Notes under the pieces: model-generated | Told to the model about the DNA's origin: nothing | Seen by the model: only the letters and a program-made list of their open reading frames with translations | Database searches by the model: none | Origin: Plantago elongata | Lineage: Eukaryota; Streptophyta; Magnoliopsida; Lamiales; Plantaginaceae | Assembly (NCBI GenBank): GCA_036897095.1 | Contig: JAYMSP010002733.1 | Span: 1 to 22,713, forward strand | DNA: 22,713 nt | Direction: 5' to 3' | Shown here: piece by piece, positions 19,986 through 22,713 of the stretch | Numbering within the stretch: the stretch's first letter is position 1 | Layout: each line of letters begins with the position of its first letter | Translations under genes and position numbers: made by a program

Positions 19986-20810
19986 ACACCCATATAAATC
20001 ATGTTTACTCCAAAAATTGAAAATGCTCCAAAAAAATTTCATCAGTCTTCATTATTCAATATATGAATTTATACCAGATTTTATATATCATATTTTAATG
20101 TAATTATATAGATAATTCTAAACAAATTCAACAAATTCCTATTAATGCAAAAGTAAAGAGATGCATTATATAACAACTTATTAATTCATTATAATAAATC
20201 TATGTTAATTCCAATGCAAAAGAATCACACGTGAATTTCAAAAAAAAATCTTCCCCGTTAACAGAATCCATCAATTTAGTTGTTATCTTCCCTACTTCCA
20301 TGGATTGCATCTAAATCTTTGTTGTTCATATACACAATATTAACAATTCCTAAGAAAGGCTGGCCGGGGTTAATCTACGAGGGAGGGAGATTCTTAGTTG
20401 TAATAAACGACTAAAATTATAGTTTATATACATTTTCTTTATCTGCAAACTCATCTAATTTAATTCAACTCAGAATATAGCCTGGAGCTCTCCTAATTTA
20501 TAACGATTGTGCCTCTAATAAGCTGGAGCTATTTATGAAGGAATTGAGGTTCTGTTGCATGATTTATTTTCTTGATCATCAATAATTTAGACACGTGTCC
20601 TACCTATTAGCAAGAAAGGGTATTAGTTAGAGTTGCACTTGAGTTGCAACATGTGATTTTAATTTCAACCGAAAATTCTTTTACTTTCGTTTGATTCAGT
20701 TCAACTCTCTTTATTTTTATTTTATTCTACAGTTCCGTTTAAAAAATTATAATTAAAAAGAACAAATACTTAAATCATAAGCTCATTATTATTCTTAAAA
20801 TTAGCTATAG
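19986..20810. other. AT-rich intergenic sequence
   Basis: No gene was found. A perfect G-box palindrome GACACGTGTC sits at 20590-20599, with no gene near enough to give it meaning. A short segment near 20685-20775 has words in common with 5720-5857. Confidence 0.4.
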
Positions 20811-21101
20811 AATACCCTGAAGAAGAATATTGAAACAGCTCTACAAGAGACCTTACAAGAAAGAAGCCAAACTATCCAGAAAGAACTAGAGAAAGTCTTT
20901 CAGCCTAACCTAAAGGCCCGTATGACTGAATTTTATAATTGTAACATTTTACTACCTAAAAACAAAAAGTTAGCTATTGCACTTGAAGCAAGAATTAGTG
21001 TGGAAATTTCTTCAATTTTCTGCACGAATAATTTTGAACAATTATATGTAAAAGGTGAATATGAATCCCTCATATCCATATATTACATCATTTATGGTTG
21101 A
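20811..21101 (+). pseudogene. Unrecognised open-frame remnant, 96 codons
   Basis: A frame preceded by stop codons is open from 20811 to the TGA at 21099-21101. It has no ATG near its start; the only internal ATG is at 20922 and would give 59 residues. The predicted peptide begins TLKKNIETALQETLQERS, a highly charged amphipathic helix, continues QPNLKARMTEFYNCNILLP, and ends with a mixed hydrophobic part (EARISVEISSIFCTNNFEQL). Its amino-acid balance (Glu/Lys/Gln/Leu, then Ile/Tyr) is protein-like and stands out from AT-rich neighbours. I do not recognise the family. It could be an exon, a pseudogene piece or part of a retroelement. Confidence 0.35.
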
Positions 21102-21318
21102 TATTTATTGAATCAACTAGAAAAATACATCGCTTAGTGAGTGATGTAAAACTTATATATAAATAATTATTGATTAATTACAATATTACATGCTTTTCTT
21201 CACTTGATGTGGCATACCTAAATGATATACATCAATTTTGTTTAACTCTTAAGATTGATACTTGTCAAATGTAGATCCTTAAATAGTGCTTAAGAAATTC
21301 AATTAAAAAATAATTCAA
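21102..21318. other. AT-rich spacer
   Basis: Short AT-rich stretch between the open-frame remnant and the tandem array. Nothing recognised. Confidence 0.4.
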
Positions 21319-22691
21319 ATGTTGACAACATTTTTAGTAACGATATTTCAAATACATTAAAAAATAGCAAATTAATAGTAGCACTACAACACAACTGTTA
21401 ATTACTTTGAAAGTGTTAATTATAAAAAATTAGTAGTAGCAGAACAATAAGTGACACACTAAATATTTTTTACATTACTTTGAAAGTGTCACTTCAAGTC
21501 GTGTGGCTAATTCTATAATGTTTCTAATATGTATGTGACTATAGTCAGTTGTAATTTGACCTAGAAGTGGCAATTTAACGTAGAAAAAAGTATAAACCAA
21601 AAATCTAAACATATTCATGGCAATGCATGAAGCATATATATCCTTATCAATTTAAGGTACATAGGAGATGACTTTTGAAATGCTTGCTGGATAAAGAGAT
21701 TCAATAGTTCGTGGTTATAGCGATTGACTTTTAAAATATGAGGCAACATATACACTCCGATCAAATAGTGAACTTGACTATTCTCATCATAGTCGGGATT
21801 GTAAAATTGAGTAATCTAATCAAGTCGGAAACACACCCAGATTTCTATAGTCGTGATAAGGTGCAGGTGAGCCAGAGTCTGATCCGAATACACAAAACGG
21901 TTAATGCAGAAACAACAATTGGGATGGGTGAAGAGGTGTTGCGTGTGGTGTGAGGTTGTGAGCGGAAAAAAAATAAAATATTATTTCTTATTAGTAGCCA
22001 GTTGTTGGACAATAAAGAAGAAGCGCTTAAAAAATTGCAAAAATGAAATGCCACTTTACAGGACAATTGAAAAAAGAATGTTGACAACATTTTTAGTAAC
22101 GATATTCCAAATACATCAAAGACTATCAAATTATTAGCAGCCTATGGTAAGTTGATCTAGAAGTGACAATTTTACATAGAATATATAAATCAATTTTTTA
22201 AAAATATACTCATGATTTTAATAAAGCAATGCATGTAGCATATTCTTATCGATTTAAGATAAAAGTCAAAGTACATAGCCATTTGAAATGTTTGTCATAT
22301 TAAGATATTTAATAGTCTATGGTTATGGCGATTGACTTCGAAAATATGAGGCATCCTGCACTCCGACCAAGTGAACAAATTAAAGTGGACGATTCTTATC
22401 AAAGTCAAGATTGTAAAACTGAGTAATCTAATCGAGCCGTAAACACACACACAAAGTTCTATAGTCTTGATAAGGTGCAGGTGAGTCAGAGTCTGATTGA
22501 TATACACACAACGGCTCATACAGAAACAACAACTTGAATGGGTGAAGAGGTGCTGCGTGTGGTATGAGGTTATGAGCGAAGAAGAATTGGAGTATCATTT
22601 CTTTGTAGCTGGTTGCTGAATAATAGAGAAAAAATGATTAACAAATTAAAAAATATTAAAATGTTGACAACATTTTTAGTACCGATATTCC
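21319..22691. repeat. Large tandem repeat array (units of 759 and 583 bp plus a stub)
   Basis: Three copies start with ATGTTGACAACATTTTTAGT at 21319, 22078 and 22661. Copies 1 and 2 share, in order, GACCTAGAAGTGGCAATTT / GATCTAGAAGTGACAATTT, TATGGCGATTGACTT-like, AATATGAGGCA, TTGTAAAA(T/C)TGAGTAATCTAAT, GATAAGGTGCAGGTGAG, CAGAGTCTGAT and GGGTGAAGAGGTG. Copy 1 is about 175 bp longer because of extra sequence near 21381-21555. Copy 3 is cut after about 31 bp by the terminal (TA)n. Short frames on both strands inside the units have no motifs. Confidence 0.85.
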
Positions 22692-22713
22692 ATATATATA
22701 TATATATATATAT
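22692..22713. repeat. (TA)n microsatellite at the window end
   Basis: TA run directly following GATATTCCA in the third tandem copy. It is cut by the window end. Confidence 0.9.

Noticed and set aside
20590-20599. G-box palindrome GACACGTGTC as a promoter element
   Set aside because: No gene lies within a sensible distance, and a 10-bp palindrome can occur by chance.
21738-22519. Short frames in the tandem array
   Set aside because: They lie on both strands of the repeat and are not preserved between the two units.
21319-22660. Tandem units as LTRs of a retrotransposon
   Set aside because: They are directly adjacent with no internal region, primer-binding site or polypurine tract between them, so a tandem duplication is simpler.
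1-22713. tRNA, rRNA, CRISPR or bacterial operon signals
   Set aside because: No B-box-type tRNA sequence, rRNA segment, regularly spaced repeats or bacterial gene organisation was seen.

Overview
The window is nuclear DNA of a flowering plant, most likely a eudicot. The evidence is two intron-containing genes with GT-AG junctions that encode plant-specific protein types (a group IIa WRKY factor and a class II formin), AT-rich intergenic DNA, and many plant transposon remnants (CACTA-, Tourist-, Stowaway- and MULE-like). No bacterial, organellar, tRNA, rRNA or CRISPR signal was seen. Coordinates of introns and elements come from reading the sequence, not from transcripts.

Layout. Positions 1-10100 are a transposon graveyard: a (TA)n tract, the C-terminal piece of a CACTA-type protein (592-950), a CT-rich repeat that recurs inverted about 7 kb away (1337-1640 and 8207-8455), a degenerate tandem array (1980-2730), a possible retrotransposon gag remnant (3443-3829), two 252-253 bp Tourist-like MITEs with matching 3-bp target duplications (4275-4526, 5861-6113), Stowaway-like pieces (4783-4963, 8051-8206), a 799 bp element with about 300 bp inverted termini (6623-7421), and a GC-rich Harbinger-like MITE (9537-10099). 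Positions 10417-18111 hold the two real genes, in convergent orientation. The WRKY gene (10545-11868, plus strand, 4 exons, 251 aa) has a TATA box with a W-box just upstream. The formin gene (12002-18111, minus strand, 14 coding exons, 932 aa by my splice model) has a proline-rich FH1 region and a complete-looking FH2 domain. Its leader continues to about 19.05 kb. The stop codons are 133 bp apart.

Positions 19100-22713 are again non-genic: a diverged direct duplication (19548-19985), an unrecognised 97-codon open frame without a start codon (20811-21101), and a tandem array with units of 759 and 583 bp plus a third copy that runs into a terminal (TA)n tract (21319-22713).

The WRKY protein should act in the nucleus on W-box promoters, and the formin on actin (possibly also microtubules) in the cytoplasm. 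Nothing in the sequence ties the two functions together. I found no convincing new biological system. The items most worth a second look are the formin without a visible PTEN-like N-terminal domain, the unrecognised open frame at 20811-21101, the inverted repeat pair and the terminal tandem array.
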